A stretch of DNA of 54,008 nucleotides from an uncultured Clostridia bacterium (GCA_937921505.1 CAKZUB010000085.1:1-54008), one strand, 5' to 3'. Counted from the first letter of the stretch, positions 26,336 to 36,131 are shown. Notes: generated from the sequence alone by a model not told the origin. Made by a program: numbers and translations.

Positions 26336-29158
26336 ATGAAATTAAAGAATAAAATAATAATAAGCTTAATGATTATAGCTAGTTTATCTATTAATGTTTA
26401 TGGAACTGTTCTTCATACAGAAAGAACAGAGCAGACAATAACAAGAGGCGTAACGTTAATTAAGGAACAAATTTTAACCTATGAAGGATGGCAAAATATT
26501 AATTTATTAAAGGTAAACCTTCAAGATGAAAATATAAAATTAAAGCCCATTGAATCAGCGACACTCGGTGAAAGAAGAACGGTATTAGATCTGGTTAATG
26601 GGGCGGGGGCTATTGCGGGGGTTAACTCAGACTTTTTTGATATGGCAACAAATAATACGCCGAGTTTTGGTCCAGTTATAACAGACGGGCAGTTAAGGCA
26701 TGCTTATAACAGTCATTATTCCACTGTAGGTGTTGTAAATAATATGGCCACATTTCTAATTGATTCGCATAATAATCCACTGATGGAATATTATGGAACA
26801 GCTATTATGCTTTATGCAGAGGGGTTACCGATCGGAGGGATGGCAGCTTATAACAACATGCCAACGACTCTTGGCCGGCCTATTGTTTTAGACTATACTT
26901 ATGAGCGAAATACAAGCAAGGCGCTTGCAAGATATAAAGGCGCTTATACAGTTGTTATAGAAAATAATAGGGTAACTTACCTTTCAAAACAAGATGAAGT
27001 TGTATCTATTCCTAAAAATGGTTATGTGATTCTTATTCATAGTAATGATGCGAATGCTTATTATGGGAAGCTTCCTATTGGGACAGAAGTTGAGATTGCT
27101 AATAGCATTTATTTAAATAATGATCTTACCAAACTAGTAGATGATATTAAGCTAGGCGTGGGTGGCAGCGGCATTATTATGAAAAACGGTGAGGAATATA
27201 CAGGTCCTGCACATAAGGTTGGACCTACAACAAGAGCACCTAGGACAGTTGTGGCAACACTTAAGAATTCTCACGAAGTTCTTTTTATAACAATTGACGG
27301 CAGAAATAAAACACTCGGTGCAAATCATGCAGACCTTGTGAACCTTCTAAAAGCATATGGCGTAAAAGATGCAATGTATTTTGATGGAGGAGGGTCAACG
27401 ACACTCGTCTCAAGAAATGAAGCAGAAAAAGAAGTTAAGCTGCAAAATAACCCCTCAGATGGTTCAGCTAGGAGAGTGGTTAATGGCATAGGTATATTTA
27501 CGAACTCGCAATCAGAAAGATTAGGTAAGCTTTATCTAGATGCAGCTTATAATAGAACGTTTGTAGGAGAACCCATAACTTTTACAGTAAAAGGTGTAGA
27601 TAGAAATTATAATCCCATCGATCTTTCGGGTATAAATGTTAAAATGACAGTAAGCGGAGTGGCAGGAACTTTTAAAGGTCTTGCATTTTTTCCAGAAACA
27701 GCGGGAAAGGCTTTAGTAATTGTTAGTAGTGACGGGATAGAAACAGCAAAAGAAATTTACATAGCAGATAAGCCAACTGGGATACGCATTGAGCCTTCAA
27801 ACTTACAAATCGGAGAAAACAGCTCAAAAACAGTACAACTATATGGCATTGATAGAGAAGGATACAAGCTGCCTTTAACAGCAGACAAAGTAACTTGGAC
27901 AAGTAATGATAATCAAGTGAGCGGTAAAGCAAATCAAATCTCATCTACTCAAAAGACAGTAGCACTACTTACGGCTTCCTATAGAGGTGTAAATGCAAAT
28001 TTAGGTGTTATTGTAGGAGATACGGCAGTTCCTATTGAATCTTTTGAAAAAAATGGCGCAACATGGGGGGGAGATACTACAACTGTAAAAGGCAAGGTTG
28101 AGCCTTCAAAAGAGCTTAAATATCATGGAGACACAGCAATCAAGATGACTTATACCTTTGAAAAAACAGCTAATAAGCAAGTAGCCTATACACTTTTTAA
28201 ACAGCCAGTAGAAATAGCTAGTGATGCTGCAAGTATTAATATATGGGTGCATGCTAGAAAACAAGGAGATACAGCTAAAATTGAAGTGACAGATGCGAAA
28301 GGCCAAAAATTCTATCTTAAACTTGCAGATAGTTTAAATTTTGAGGGGTGGAAATATTTGAGTGTGCCATTACCCCAAAATATGGCGAGTCCAGCAAAGC
28401 TTACTAAATTTTATACTTATGCGAGTAGTGTAAGTGAAAAAAGAACAAGTGTTGTTTATATAGATCATATTTCTATTACGAGAGGCATTAGAAACGCAGA
28501 AGGCATCAGATTAAGAGATGATTATAGATTTGATCCCTTTTATAAACCGAGTTTACAACCGTCTGTAGGCAATCAATATGCGATTAATATCATGGGACCA
28601 ACTCAAACAAATAGCATGGTATTAAATAAAGAAACAATAGAAAAAATAGGCAGCAAATTGTCACAAGGAGCAAGCCTGATACTCTTTGCATCAAGGAATA
28701 ATATTGAACTTCCTATTAGTACCCAGCAATATACTTATTCTAATACTTATGGTACAGTAGACTATAATAATACAAAGATTATTTTTGCTGGAACGGATAA
28801 AGGAGGACTTAGGGCAACTGAAGCTATGGCTTGGCTAAATATTAAAAAAGATGTAGAGGAAACACCTGCTAAAAATATTATTCTTGTGATGAGCAAAAAC
28901 CCCCTTACACAGTTTGATGATATAGAAGAAGGGAAAGCTTTCCATAAATATCTTAAGGCTCAAAGAGAATTAACCGGAAAGAATATCTTCGTAGTCTATG
29001 CAGGCGGCCTTGAAAAAGAAGTAGCTATCGAGGATGGTATTCGTTATATAAGGAGTAATGGGTTAGTGGTTGCATCAGACAATATACAAGATAGTCATTA
29101 TATTCAATTTAAGGTGGCAGGTAATGAGATCTATTACACCTTTCCAGAGTTTAAATAA
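26336..29158 (+). CDS. Secreted phosphodiester glycosidase (NAGPA domain) protein
   Basis: This 940-residue protein has a signal peptide (about 1-23) and an N-terminal NAGPA/DUF2233-type domain (about 60-390) with GAIAGVNSDFFD, TTRAPRTVVA, FITIDGRNKTLGANHADL and AMYFDGGGSTTLV, the family core. Downstream are Ig-like segments (about 400-580), a carbohydrate-binding-like beta domain (about 585-715) and a C-terminal phosphatase-like or unclassified region. Human NAGPA removes GlcNAc from phosphodiesters, and bacterial relatives are proposed to act on phosphodiester-linked wall glycans. Genomic context next to LCP, CsaB and TagA supports a wall-polymer substrate, but this is inferred. AAGGGGGATG precedes the start. 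Confidence 0.85.
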   Translation: MKLKNKIIISLMIIASLSINVYGTVLHTERTEQTITRGVTLIKEQILTYEGWQNINLLKVNLQDENIKLKPIESATLGERRTVLDLVNGAGAIAGVNSDFFDMATNNTPSFGPVITDGQLRHAYNSHYSTVGVVNNMATFLIDSHNNPLMEYYGTAIMLYAEGLPIGGMAAYNNMPTTLGRPIVLDYTYERNTSKALARYKGAYTVVIENNRVTYLSKQDEVVSIPKNGYVILIHSNDANAYYGKLPIGTEVEIANSIYLNNDLTKLVDDIKLGVGGSGIIMKNGEEYTGPAHKVGPTTRAPRTVVATLKNSHEVLFITIDGRNKTLGANHADLVNLLKAYGVKDAMYFDGGGSTTLVSRNEAEKEVKLQNNPSDGSARRVVNGIGIFTNSQSERLGKLYLDAAYNRTFVGEPITFTVKGVDRNYNPIDLSGINVKMTVSGVAGTFKGLAFFPETAGKALVIVSSDGIETAKEIYIADKPTGIRIEPSNLQIGENSSKTVQLYGIDREGYKLPLTADKVTWTSNDNQVSGKANQISSTQKTVALLTASYRGVNANLGVIVGDTAVPIESFEKNGATWGGDTTTVKGKVEPSKELKYHGDTAIKMTYTFEKTANKQVAYTLFKQPVEIASDAASINIWVHARKQGDTAKIEVTDAKGQKFYLKLADSLNFEGWKYLSVPLPQNMASPAKLTKFYTYASSVSEKRTSVVYIDHISITRGIRNAEGIRLRDDYRFDPFYKPSLQPSVGNQYAINIMGPTQTNSMVLNKETIEKIGSKLSQGASLILFASRNNIELPISTQQYTYSNTYGTVDYNNTKIIFAGTDKGGLRATEAMAWLNIKKDVEETPAKNIILVMSKNPLTQFDDIEEGKAFHKYLKAQRELTGKNIFVVYAGGLEKEVAIEDGIRYIRSNGLVVASDNIQDSHYIQFKVAGNEIYYTFPEFK

Positions 29159-29196
29159 AATAGGATGTAATATTAAAAACAATGAGGAGGTATACT

Positions 29197-29703
29197 ATGA
29201 ATATAAAAATAAAAGTCATCCTTGCAATAGGTTTACTAGCAGTTACAACACTTTACGCTTCAGATAATGGACCTGGGACTTCAAATGATCCATTAGTTAC
29301 AAAAAGCTATGTAGATAAAAAGATAGCGGATATCGGGGGAGGCACAGGCGTATCAAATGATGTTATGCAGCAGCTTGCAGTGCAGCAACAGCTTATTAAT
29401 GAGCTTTCGAGTCAAGTTAGGTTATTACAACAAGAAAGTAATACATATGAGGTTGTATCTGTTCCACAAGGAAAGGTCCTATTTGGAAAACGAGGTTCAG
29501 AAGTTATTATTAGAGCAGGTGAAGCAAAAGTGGTAGGTTCAACAGCCGGAGGGATTCAAGATATGACAGCTGGGGTCGATGTAAATGCAAATAGTATAGC
29601 TCCAAGATATCATCTTCTTATTATTCCAAGAGAAGATGGCAGAGGACTTATTGCAACTAAAGACCTTACAGTCATGGTAAGAGGCGGTTATACCATACAG
29701 TAG
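29197..29703 (+). CDS. Small secreted protein of unknown function
   Basis: I do not recognise a characterised family. From ATG 29197 (6 nt after AGGAGG at 29185-29190) the product is 168 residues; an in-frame ATG at 29182 precedes the ribosome-binding site and is rejected. It has a signal peptide (about 1-21), a short NDPLVTKSYVDKKI segment like those in trimeric coiled-coil or tail-fibre proteins, a heptad-rich coiled coil (about 57-83, Gln/Leu-rich), and a Gly-rich C-terminal beta region ending GGYTIQ. Its place between the NAGPA-like and DUF5693-like genes suggests an envelope role. Confidence 0.7.
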   Translation: MNIKIKVILAIGLLAVTTLYASDNGPGTSNDPLVTKSYVDKKIADIGGGTGVSNDVMQQLAVQQQLINELSSQVRLLQQESNTYEVVSVPQGKVLFGKRGSEVIIRAGEAKVVGSTAGGIQDMTAGVDVNANSIAPRYHLLIIPREDGRGLIATKDLTVMVRGGYTIQ

Positions 29704-29740
29704 GTATGACTGATACAAACTTATAGACAGGGAGAAAACA

Positions 29741-31666
29741 ATGAAAAAGCAAACAAGAACCATACTAAACATGCTACTTGCTATTTCTGTAATAGCTTGT
29801 TTAGTGGTAGGAGTTTTTAGAGTAAAGGTAGAGAGTGGATACAAAAATGTACAAATAGCAATTAGGTATACGGATGTACTTAATATTTCAGAGCAAACGC
29901 AAACGAGCATTGAAGATGTTCTGCTAAGCTTTAAAGATGCCGGGGCAACGACCTTATTTGTAAGAGAAAATACAGTCCTTCCAGCAGGAAGAGGAGAACT
30001 TTCAAATTATAAAGAACAAGGAGAAGTGACAGTATTTGAAGGGTATTTAGTCAAAGCATTTTATAAGGATATTGTAGATGTTAAGCCACAGCTCAACTAC
30101 ATTGTAACAACGAATGAGAGTATATGGGAAACAATCTATAAAGACTTGTCTTTAAAAAATGTACCTGTTAGACGTTTTATAGCGGAAGAATCATATTTTA
30201 TAGAAATAGGGGATTTTTCAAATGTGCTAGCTAGTATGGGAGTAGGTTTTAATACTGCGGATTTAAAAATCGCATCGGATCTTGGTTATGCTATTTCTCC
30301 ACAGATACGAGGATGGAGTGAACCGAGTGAGGAATCTATTGCATACCTTATAGAAATGCTTGAGGGGATTAATGGTTTAGGACCAATTTATTTTTCAGAT
30401 TCAGAAATACCAGGAGCCAAATCACAGCAATTTATAAAATTTATAAGTGAAAATCAACTAGGTTTTGTAGAATTCTTTTCAAATAAACAAGTAGGATTTG
30501 GCGCACTCGCTAAACAATCTAGTAATATGGGACAGGATTTTAGAGTAACAAGGCTTCATACACTTACAGATGATGAGGTGAGACGCTATGGACCACGTGA
30601 AGTACTAGATCGCTACGGACTTGCGCTTAGAGAAAGAAATCTTAGAGTTTTCTTATTTAAAATGCCAAATACAATGAACATACAAAAGGATAGCAATGAT
30701 TTAAAAGTTAATATTAGCAACTTTAAAAGTATGGCAGAAAAAGAAGGCTATAGTGTCACAGAGCAGATGCAAAATTATAACTTAAGATCAGGAAACTACT
30801 TATTATCTCTCTTAGCAGGCATTGCAGCGATTGTCGTATTTGTTTTATTACTTGATTTAGTAGGCTTTACAAAGCTTGGTTATTTACTTGGGGTTATAGG
30901 ATTTATAGGCTATGCTGGACTACTCAAACTATCACCCACACTAGCGCTCAAGATGATGGCATTATTTGGAGCTATCATATTTCCAACCTACGGGGTCAGT
31001 GTAGTATTAGACGCTGAACCTAGAGATATGAGACAAACACTTTTGGCCTTTTTACGTGTGTGTGCTATCTCCTTTGGAGGGGCATTAACTATTGTAGGAA
31101 CTATCTCGAGAACGAGTTTTGGACTAGGTATTGATGTATTTGCTGGTGTGAAACTGGCTCATATTATACCGATTTTACTTATTATAGCAATAAGCTTTTA
31201 TAAGAAGCATGGGCTAGATATAAAGTATTGCAAAGAGCTCTTAACAAACAAAGTAACTTACTTTGCAGGAGCTATTATCGCAGTAGTAGGTATTGCGCTT
31301 CTTATTTATACAACAAGAACAGGCAATAGTGGGAGTGTGTCTCAATTAGAACTTCAGATTAGACAACTTTTAGATCATATCCTTGGTGTTAGACCACGTA
31401 CTAAAGAATTCTTAATTGGGTATCCGATTTTAGTCATGCTCCTGAGCTTCGGATACAAAGAAAAATATTTACCTTTTTTGATTTTCGCCGCTATAGGACC
31501 TATTTCACTGGTTAATACCTATGCGCATGTTCATACTCCAATTATGATTTCCTTAATTAGAAGTGCATATGGTATTGAGATAGGATTTATCATTGGAATG
31601 GTTATGACCTTGATTTTAAAACGACTTATTAAGGTGGTAAAGAAATGGGAAGTTCAAATAAAATAG
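29741..31666 (+). CDS. DUF5693 family membrane protein
   Basis: This 641-residue protein has an N-terminal transmembrane anchor (about 9-26), an extracellular domain (about 30-345) with repeated mixed alpha/beta elements, and a cluster of roughly eight membrane helices from about 352 to the end, finishing in a basic tail. The arrangement and its neighbours match the DUF5693 proteins encoded beside csaB in Clostridia; the function is unknown. A transport, flipping or polymerisation role for a pyruvylated polymer is conceivable. It overlaps csaB by 22 bp, which suggests tight coupling with it. GGGAG precedes the ATG. Confidence 0.75.
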   Translation: MKKQTRTILNMLLAISVIACLVVGVFRVKVESGYKNVQIAIRYTDVLNISEQTQTSIEDVLLSFKDAGATTLFVRENTVLPAGRGELSNYKEQGEVTVFEGYLVKAFYKDIVDVKPQLNYIVTTNESIWETIYKDLSLKNVPVRRFIAEESYFIEIGDFSNVLASMGVGFNTADLKIASDLGYAISPQIRGWSEPSEESIAYLIEMLEGINGLGPIYFSDSEIPGAKSQQFIKFISENQLGFVEFFSNKQVGFGALAKQSSNMGQDFRVTRLHTLTDDEVRRYGPREVLDRYGLALRERNLRVFLFKMPNTMNIQKDSNDLKVNISNFKSMAEKEGYSVTEQMQNYNLRSGNYLLSLLAGIAAIVVFVLLLDLVGFTKLGYLLGVIGFIGYAGLLKLSPTLALKMMALFGAIIFPTYGVSVVLDAEPRDMRQTLLAFLRVCAISFGGALTIVGTISRTSFGLGIDVFAGVKLAHIIPILLIIAISFYKKHGLDIKYCKELLTNKVTYFAGAIIAVVGIALLIYTTRTGNSGSVSQLELQIRQLLDHILGVRPRTKEFLIGYPILVMLLSFGYKEKYLPFLIFAAIGPISLVNTYAHVHTPIMISLIRSAYGIEIGFIIGMVMTLILKRLIKVVKKWEVQIK

Positions 31667-32724
31667 TTATTTCCGGCTATTATGGTTTTGATAATATAGG
31701 CGATGAAGCAGTATTACAGGCGATTTTATCTCTATTAAAAGCAGAGCTAAAGGATGTAGAAATTACTGTGCTTTCTAACAATCCAGAAAAAACTAAAGCT
31801 ATACATCATGTGAAGGCTGTTAATAGATGGCATATCCAAGCAATTATAAAGGCTATAAAGGATAGTGATATGCTTATAAGCGGTGGGGGGAGTTTGCTGC
31901 AAGATGTCACAAGTGGTAAAACAATACCTTATTACTTAGGCATTGTAAAGATAGCACAGTGGTATAAGAAGAAGGTGGTTTTTTATTCACAAGGTATAGG
32001 TCCAGTCAGCCGCAGTTATAATAAATGGCTTATTAAAAAAGTAGTAAACCGTGTAGAGGGCATATTTGTAAGAGAACATCATTCTAAAAAAGTATTAGAA
32101 GACTTGGGTATTAAAAAGCCTATTATAGTGGCAGCGGATCCAGTTTTAGGCATAAAACCTAGTCCACATGTATATAAATATGTAAAGGACTTGTTGGGCG
32201 TAGAAAAAAGAGTAGGTATTTATATTAGACCATGGCATAATGAAGAAATGCTGCTAGATTGCTTAGAAAAATCATTGGAACCTATTATTGATGAAGGTTA
32301 TAAAGTCTATTTGATTCCGATGTATTATACACAAGATAGGGAGATCGCGCATAGGCTTAAAGAAAGATTAAAAGGTCAGGCGTACGTTGTAGATAAAAAG
32401 CTTACATTAGATGAAGTTTTAAGTTATACAGCCTCATTTGAATTTATAATAGGTATGAGATTGCACAGCCTAATTATGGCGGCAGCAATGCAAGTGCCTA
32501 TGATAGGACTTGCATATGATCCAAAAGTAACTGACTTTATGAAAGACATGAAAATTCCCTACTGCATAGACTTAGAGGCTATTCATTCAGACGAACTTAT
32601 TCACATGATACACTCATTAAGGAACAATCAAGAAAAGCAAAAAGCAAATTTGCAGATGATGTATGATAGACAAATGAAAAAAGTTAACTTGCCAGTCGCA
32701 TATATTAAAAGACAGTTGGTATAG
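31645..32724 (+). CDS. csaB: Polysaccharide pyruvyl transferase CsaB
   Basis: CsaB adds a ketal-linked pyruvate to the secondary cell-wall polymer, the ligand that SLH-domain surface proteins bind. The 359-residue GT-B-like enzyme has GYYGFDNIGDEAVLQAIL at the N-terminus, SGGGSLLQD near residue 77, VVFYSQGIGPV, a C-terminal half with VGIYIRPWHNEE, and GMRLHSLIMAAAMQVPMIGL near residue 270. The start lies inside the DUF5693 gene behind AAGGTGG. Its presence predicts SLH-anchored surface proteins elsewhere in this genome, although none is in the window. Confidence 0.92.
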   Translation: MGSSNKIVISGYYGFDNIGDEAVLQAILSLLKAELKDVEITVLSNNPEKTKAIHHVKAVNRWHIQAIIKAIKDSDMLISGGGSLLQDVTSGKTIPYYLGIVKIAQWYKKKVVFYSQGIGPVSRSYNKWLIKKVVNRVEGIFVREHHSKKVLEDLGIKKPIIVAADPVLGIKPSPHVYKYVKDLLGVEKRVGIYIRPWHNEEMLLDCLEKSLEPIIDEGYKVYLIPMYYTQDREIAHRLKERLKGQAYVVDKKLTLDEVLSYTASFEFIIGMRLHSLIMAAAMQVPMIGLAYDPKVTDFMKDMKIPYCIDLEAIHSDELIHMIHSLRNNQEKQKANLQMMYDRQMKKVNLPVAYIKRQLV

Positions 32725-32733
32725 GAGGATACA

Positions 32734-33471
32734 ATGCAAGATAAAATAAATATATTGGGTGTACCAATTGATAATGTGACAATGGATGAGGCTATTATGC
32801 GCATCAGCCAGTTTGTTGCATCTGCGCAGACACATACCGTATTTACTCCAAATCCTGAAATTATTATGTTAGCAAAAGAGAACGAACGATTAATGGGGAT
32901 TTTAAAAAATGCTAGCTTAGTAGTACCGGATGGAATAGGAGTGGTCATTGCATCAAAAATACAAAAGGGAAGCACCTTAAAAGAAAGAGTAGCAGGTTAT
33001 GACTTAGTGCAAAATACGATGAAACAAGCAGTAGGAAAAGGCTACAAATACTATTTCCTAGGAAGTAAACCAGAAGTAGCCAAAGAGGCAGCAAAACAAA
33101 TGACAGCTACTTATCCAGGGCTACAAGTTGTAGGGGTGCGTGATGGCTATTTTAAACCAGAAGAAACTTTAGAGATCATTGAGGAAATTAATAAGTCAAA
33201 AGCAAACATTTTGCTAGTAGCCTTAGGCGCACCCAAACAAGAAGTTTGGATTGATGAGCATAAACATCTTTTAAAGCATGTTAAGGTACTAATAGGAGTA
33301 GGCGGAAGCTTAGATGTTATGGCCGGCGTAGCTAAGAGAGCACCCCTTATATTCCAAAAAGCAGGGTTAGAATGGTTTTATAGATTGATTATGCAGCCTA
33401 CTCGTATTACAAGAATGATGGTGCTCCCACGGTTTATGAGACATATCATTTTTTGCAAAAAACAGACATAA
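32734..33471 (+). CDS. tagA: WecG/TagA/CpsF family glycosyltransferase
   Basis: This 245-residue GT26 enzyme has FTPNPEIIMLAKENE (about 32-46), the active-site region VVPDGIGVVIASKI with GYDL, YYFLGSKPEVAKEAA, and ILLVALGAPKQEVWIDEH (about 153-170). TagA adds ManNAc to GlcNAc on undecaprenyl-diphosphate, committing it to wall-polymer synthesis; the exact sugar cannot be told from sequence. It lies 9 nt after csaB behind AGGAGGAT. With csaB and LCP it supplies synthesis, decoration and attachment steps of one polymer. Confidence 0.9.
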   Translation: MQDKINILGVPIDNVTMDEAIMRISQFVASAQTHTVFTPNPEIIMLAKENERLMGILKNASLVVPDGIGVVIASKIQKGSTLKERVAGYDLVQNTMKQAVGKGYKYYFLGSKPEVAKEAAKQMTATYPGLQVVGVRDGYFKPEETLEIIEEINKSKANILLVALGAPKQEVWIDEHKHLLKHVKVLIGVGGSLDVMAGVAKRAPLIFQKAGLEWFYRLIMQPTRITRMMVLPRFMRHIIFCKKQT

Positions 33472-33584
33472 TGATCAAAAATTAGAAGAAAGTTTATGAA
33501 TAGTGTACAGGCTTAAACATATTTTAAATTAATAGCTAAAATATAATGCAAATTCAACTGAATTTTAACTGTTAAAATATATTT

Positions 33585-33612
33585 TTGGAGTTAGTGGACA
33601 AGACTTTATAAT
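33585..33612 (+). promoter_or_regulatory. Candidate promoter of the sugar ABC ATPase gene
   Basis: A perfect TATAAT (33607-33612) has TTGGAG (33585-33590) 16 bp upstream, a partial -35 match. It would leave a leader of about 130 nt. The 274-nt gap 33472-33745 is very AT-rich and holds no gene. A weak TTTTAA/TTAAAA hairpin at 33563-33577 is the only other feature seen. Confidence 0.4.
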
Positions 33613-33745
33613 ACGTTAGGACTATTAGCTAAATTGTATTATAGGTTTTTATAAAAATAGTCAATAGCTTAGATATTTTAAATATAGTATAGTTAAATAA
33701 GTCCAAGGAGATATTAAATTATCCAAACTAAGGGGGAAAAATCTT

Positions 33746-34864
33746 ATGGCAGGTTTGAAATTAAAAAATATTGAAAAGCGTTATTCCAATGGTTTTGTAG
33801 CAGTTAAAGACTTTAACTTAGACATTGCGGATAAAGAATTTATTATATTTGTAGGACCATCAGGATGTGGAAAGTCTACAACATTACGTATGATTGCTGG
33901 ACTTGAAGAAATTTCAAGTGGGGAATTATGGATAGATGATAAACTTTGTAATGATGTTGCACCAAAAGATCGTGACATTGCAATGGTATTCCAAAACTAT
34001 GCTTTATATCCACATATGACAGTATATGATAATATGGCGTTTGGATTAAAACTTCGTAAGACTCCAAAAGATGAAATTGATCGTCGCGTACGTGAAGCAT
34101 CTAAGATTCTTGATATCGATGCATGTCTAGATCGTAAACCAAAAGCTCTTTCAGGTGGACAAAGACAACGTGTTGCTATGGGTCGTGCTATTGTTCGTGA
34201 GCCTAAAGTATTCTTAATGGATGAGCCTTTATCAAACCTTGATGCAAAACTTCGTGTACAAATGAGAACAGAAATTTCTAAAATGCATCATAGATTACAA
34301 ACAACATTTGTATATGTTACACATGATCAAGTAGAAGCGATGACACTTGGTACACGTATTGTTGTATTAAAAGATGGGGTAATCCAACAAGTAGATTCAC
34401 CTTCTAAATTATATAGCCAACCAAACAACTTATTCGTAGCAGGATTTATGGGTTCACCACAAATGAATATGATTGAAGCGAAAGTAAGTAAACGTGGAGA
34501 AGACGCTATCCTTTCATTTGGTAATACTGAAGTAAAATTACCAGCTGAGAAATCAAAAAAAGTGCTTGATGGTGGATATGTAGGTAAACAAGTTATGATG
34601 GGAATTCGTCCAGAACATATTAGTGATCCATCAGTACTTGTAGATAATGAGAATAAAAAATATGCAGTTGCAAAAGCTACTGTAGAAGTAGTAGAATTAC
34701 TTGGTTCTGAAAAGAACTACTATATGATTTGTGAAGGTTATAATATAACAGGTCGTTTTGAAACAGCTTGTAAAGCAGTTGTAGATGATACAATTGAAAT
34801 TGTATTAGATACTACACAAATACATGTATTTGATTTAGACACACAACTTACAATTACAAACTAA
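33746..34864 (+). CDS. UgpC/MsmX-type sugar ABC transporter ATP-binding protein
   Basis: This 372-residue ATPase of the MalK/UgpC/MsmX group has Walker A GPSGCGKST (37-45), Q-loop VFQNYALYPHMTV, signature LSGGQRQRVAMGRA, Walker B FLMDEPLSNLDAKLR, H-loop THDQVEAM, and a C-terminal OB/TOBE regulatory region (about 240-372). It powers carbohydrate uptake. No binding protein or permease gene is adjacent, so it is probably a shared ATPase serving several permeases, as MsmX does in Bacillus. The codon use is like that of highly expressed ribosomal genes. CTAAGGGGGAAA precedes the ATG. Confidence 0.93.
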   Translation: MAGLKLKNIEKRYSNGFVAVKDFNLDIADKEFIIFVGPSGCGKSTTLRMIAGLEEISSGELWIDDKLCNDVAPKDRDIAMVFQNYALYPHMTVYDNMAFGLKLRKTPKDEIDRRVREASKILDIDACLDRKPKALSGGQRQRVAMGRAIVREPKVFLMDEPLSNLDAKLRVQMRTEISKMHHRLQTTFVYVTHDQVEAMTLGTRIVVLKDGVIQQVDSPSKLYSQPNNLFVAGFMGSPQMNMIEAKVSKRGEDAILSFGNTEVKLPAEKSKKVLDGGYVGKQVMMGIRPEHISDPSVLVDNENKKYAVAKATVEVVELLGSEKNYYMICEGYNITGRFETACKAVVDDTIEIVLDTTQIHVFDLDTQLTITN

Positions 34865-34893
34865 TAATTATTATTCATATAAGACAATAAATG

Positions 34894-34924
34894 AACCTTG
34901 TAGTTTTTGCTACAAGGTTTTTTT
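34894..34924 (+). terminator. Terminator after the sugar ABC ATPase
   Basis: AACCTTGTAG (34894-34903) pairs with CTACAAGGTT (34910-34919) over a 6-nt loop, followed by a run of T to 34924. The gene is therefore transcribed alone. Confidence 0.9.
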
Positions 34925-35014
34925 AAACTTATGCTTTTTTTTTGTTGCTAAATAGGATAAAATAGTATTTAAGAGAATAAAAATACAAATTTTCTAATTT
35001 GGGAGTTGATAGAA

Positions 35015-36112
35015 ATGATTTCAAATCAAATTTTACAAAATACAATAGATGGACTTAAAAACATAACACGCAGAGACTTTTGTATCATAGATTCAGAATC
35101 TAAAGTAGTAGTAAGTACGGTACAAAGCAGCATAGGAGATTATGTACCACAAGTTGAATCTTTTATTAGTTCACAAGCTGAAAGTCAAGAAATGCAAGGA
35201 TCACATTATTTTAAAATATATGATGAATATCTTGTTGAATACATTCTTTCAGTAAGTGGTGTAGATGATGAGGCCTATAAGCTTGGAAAGATCGTTGCAT
35301 TTCAAGTGAAAAGTCTTCTAATAGCCTACAAAGAGAGGTTTGACCGAGATAATTTTATTAAAAACTTATTGTTAGATAATTTATTGCTTGTAGATATTTA
35401 TACAAGAGCAAAAAAACTTCATATTAAAAATAATGTGAAGCGTATAGTCTATTTAATTGAATGTGATGATAAGAGAGACAGTAGTATATCAGATATATTA
35501 AGAAATATTTTTCCAGACAAAACAAGAGATTTTGTTACAGCTGTAGATGAGAAAAATATGATTTTAGTTAAAGAAGTAAACTCAGAAGATGCTGCAGAAA
35601 TAGAAGGCTATGCTAAGATGCTTTATGATACGATAAGTGCAGAGGCCATGAGTAAAGTTTATGTAGCAGTAGGTGCAGTTGTATCAGATCTAAAGGATGT
35701 TTCGAATTCTTATAAAGAAGCTACAATGGCTCTAGAAGTAGGAAAGATATTTAATTGTGAAGGGCATATTTCCCATTACTCAAAGCTTGGGATAGGAAGG
35801 ATCATTTATCAACTGCCTTTATCTTTATGTAAGCTGTTTATTAAAGAAGTACTAAAGGAAAAACGTGTCGATAGTTTTGATGAAGAAACACTTATGACTG
35901 TTAATAAGTTTTTTGAAAACAGTCTTAATGTATCAGAAACTTCAAGACAGCTTTATATCCATAGAAATACCCTAGTGTATAGACTAGATAAGCTCTTAAG
36001 AACAACAGGACTTGATCTGCGTCAGTTTGATGATGCGATTGTGTTTAAGATTACGATTATGGTAAGTCAATATATGGAATATATGGAAAGACAAAGTCAA
36101 AACAGACTGTAG
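35015..36112 (+). CDS. CdaR/PucR-family helix-turn-helix regulator
   Basis: The 365-residue protein begins MISNQILQNTIDGLKNITRRD and has an N-terminal sensor-like region with DFCIIDSESKVVVST (sugar-diacid-recognition type), a GGDEF-like central region, and a C-terminal HTH (about 310-355) with NVSETSRQLYIHRNTLVYRL, the PucR/CdaR signature. Such proteins respond to small acids or sugar derivatives; the inducer here is unknown. A TTG at 35006 adjoins the GGGAG (35001-35005), so ATG 35015, 9 nt away, is preferred. It precedes ftsE by 19 nt, an unusual partner. Confidence 0.85.
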   Translation: MISNQILQNTIDGLKNITRRDFCIIDSESKVVVSTVQSSIGDYVPQVESFISSQAESQEMQGSHYFKIYDEYLVEYILSVSGVDDEAYKLGKIVAFQVKSLLIAYKERFDRDNFIKNLLLDNLLLVDIYTRAKKLHIKNNVKRIVYLIECDDKRDSSISDILRNIFPDKTRDFVTAVDEKNMILVKEVNSEDAAEIEGYAKMLYDTISAEAMSKVYVAVGAVVSDLKDVSNSYKEATMALEVGKIFNCEGHISHYSKLGIGRIIYQLPLSLCKLFIKEVLKEKRVDSFDEETLMTVNKFFENSLNVSETSRQLYIHRNTLVYRLDKLLRTTGLDLRQFDDAIVFKITIMVSQYMEYMERQSQNRL

Positions 36113-36131
36113 GAAATTAGTGAGGTAAACA

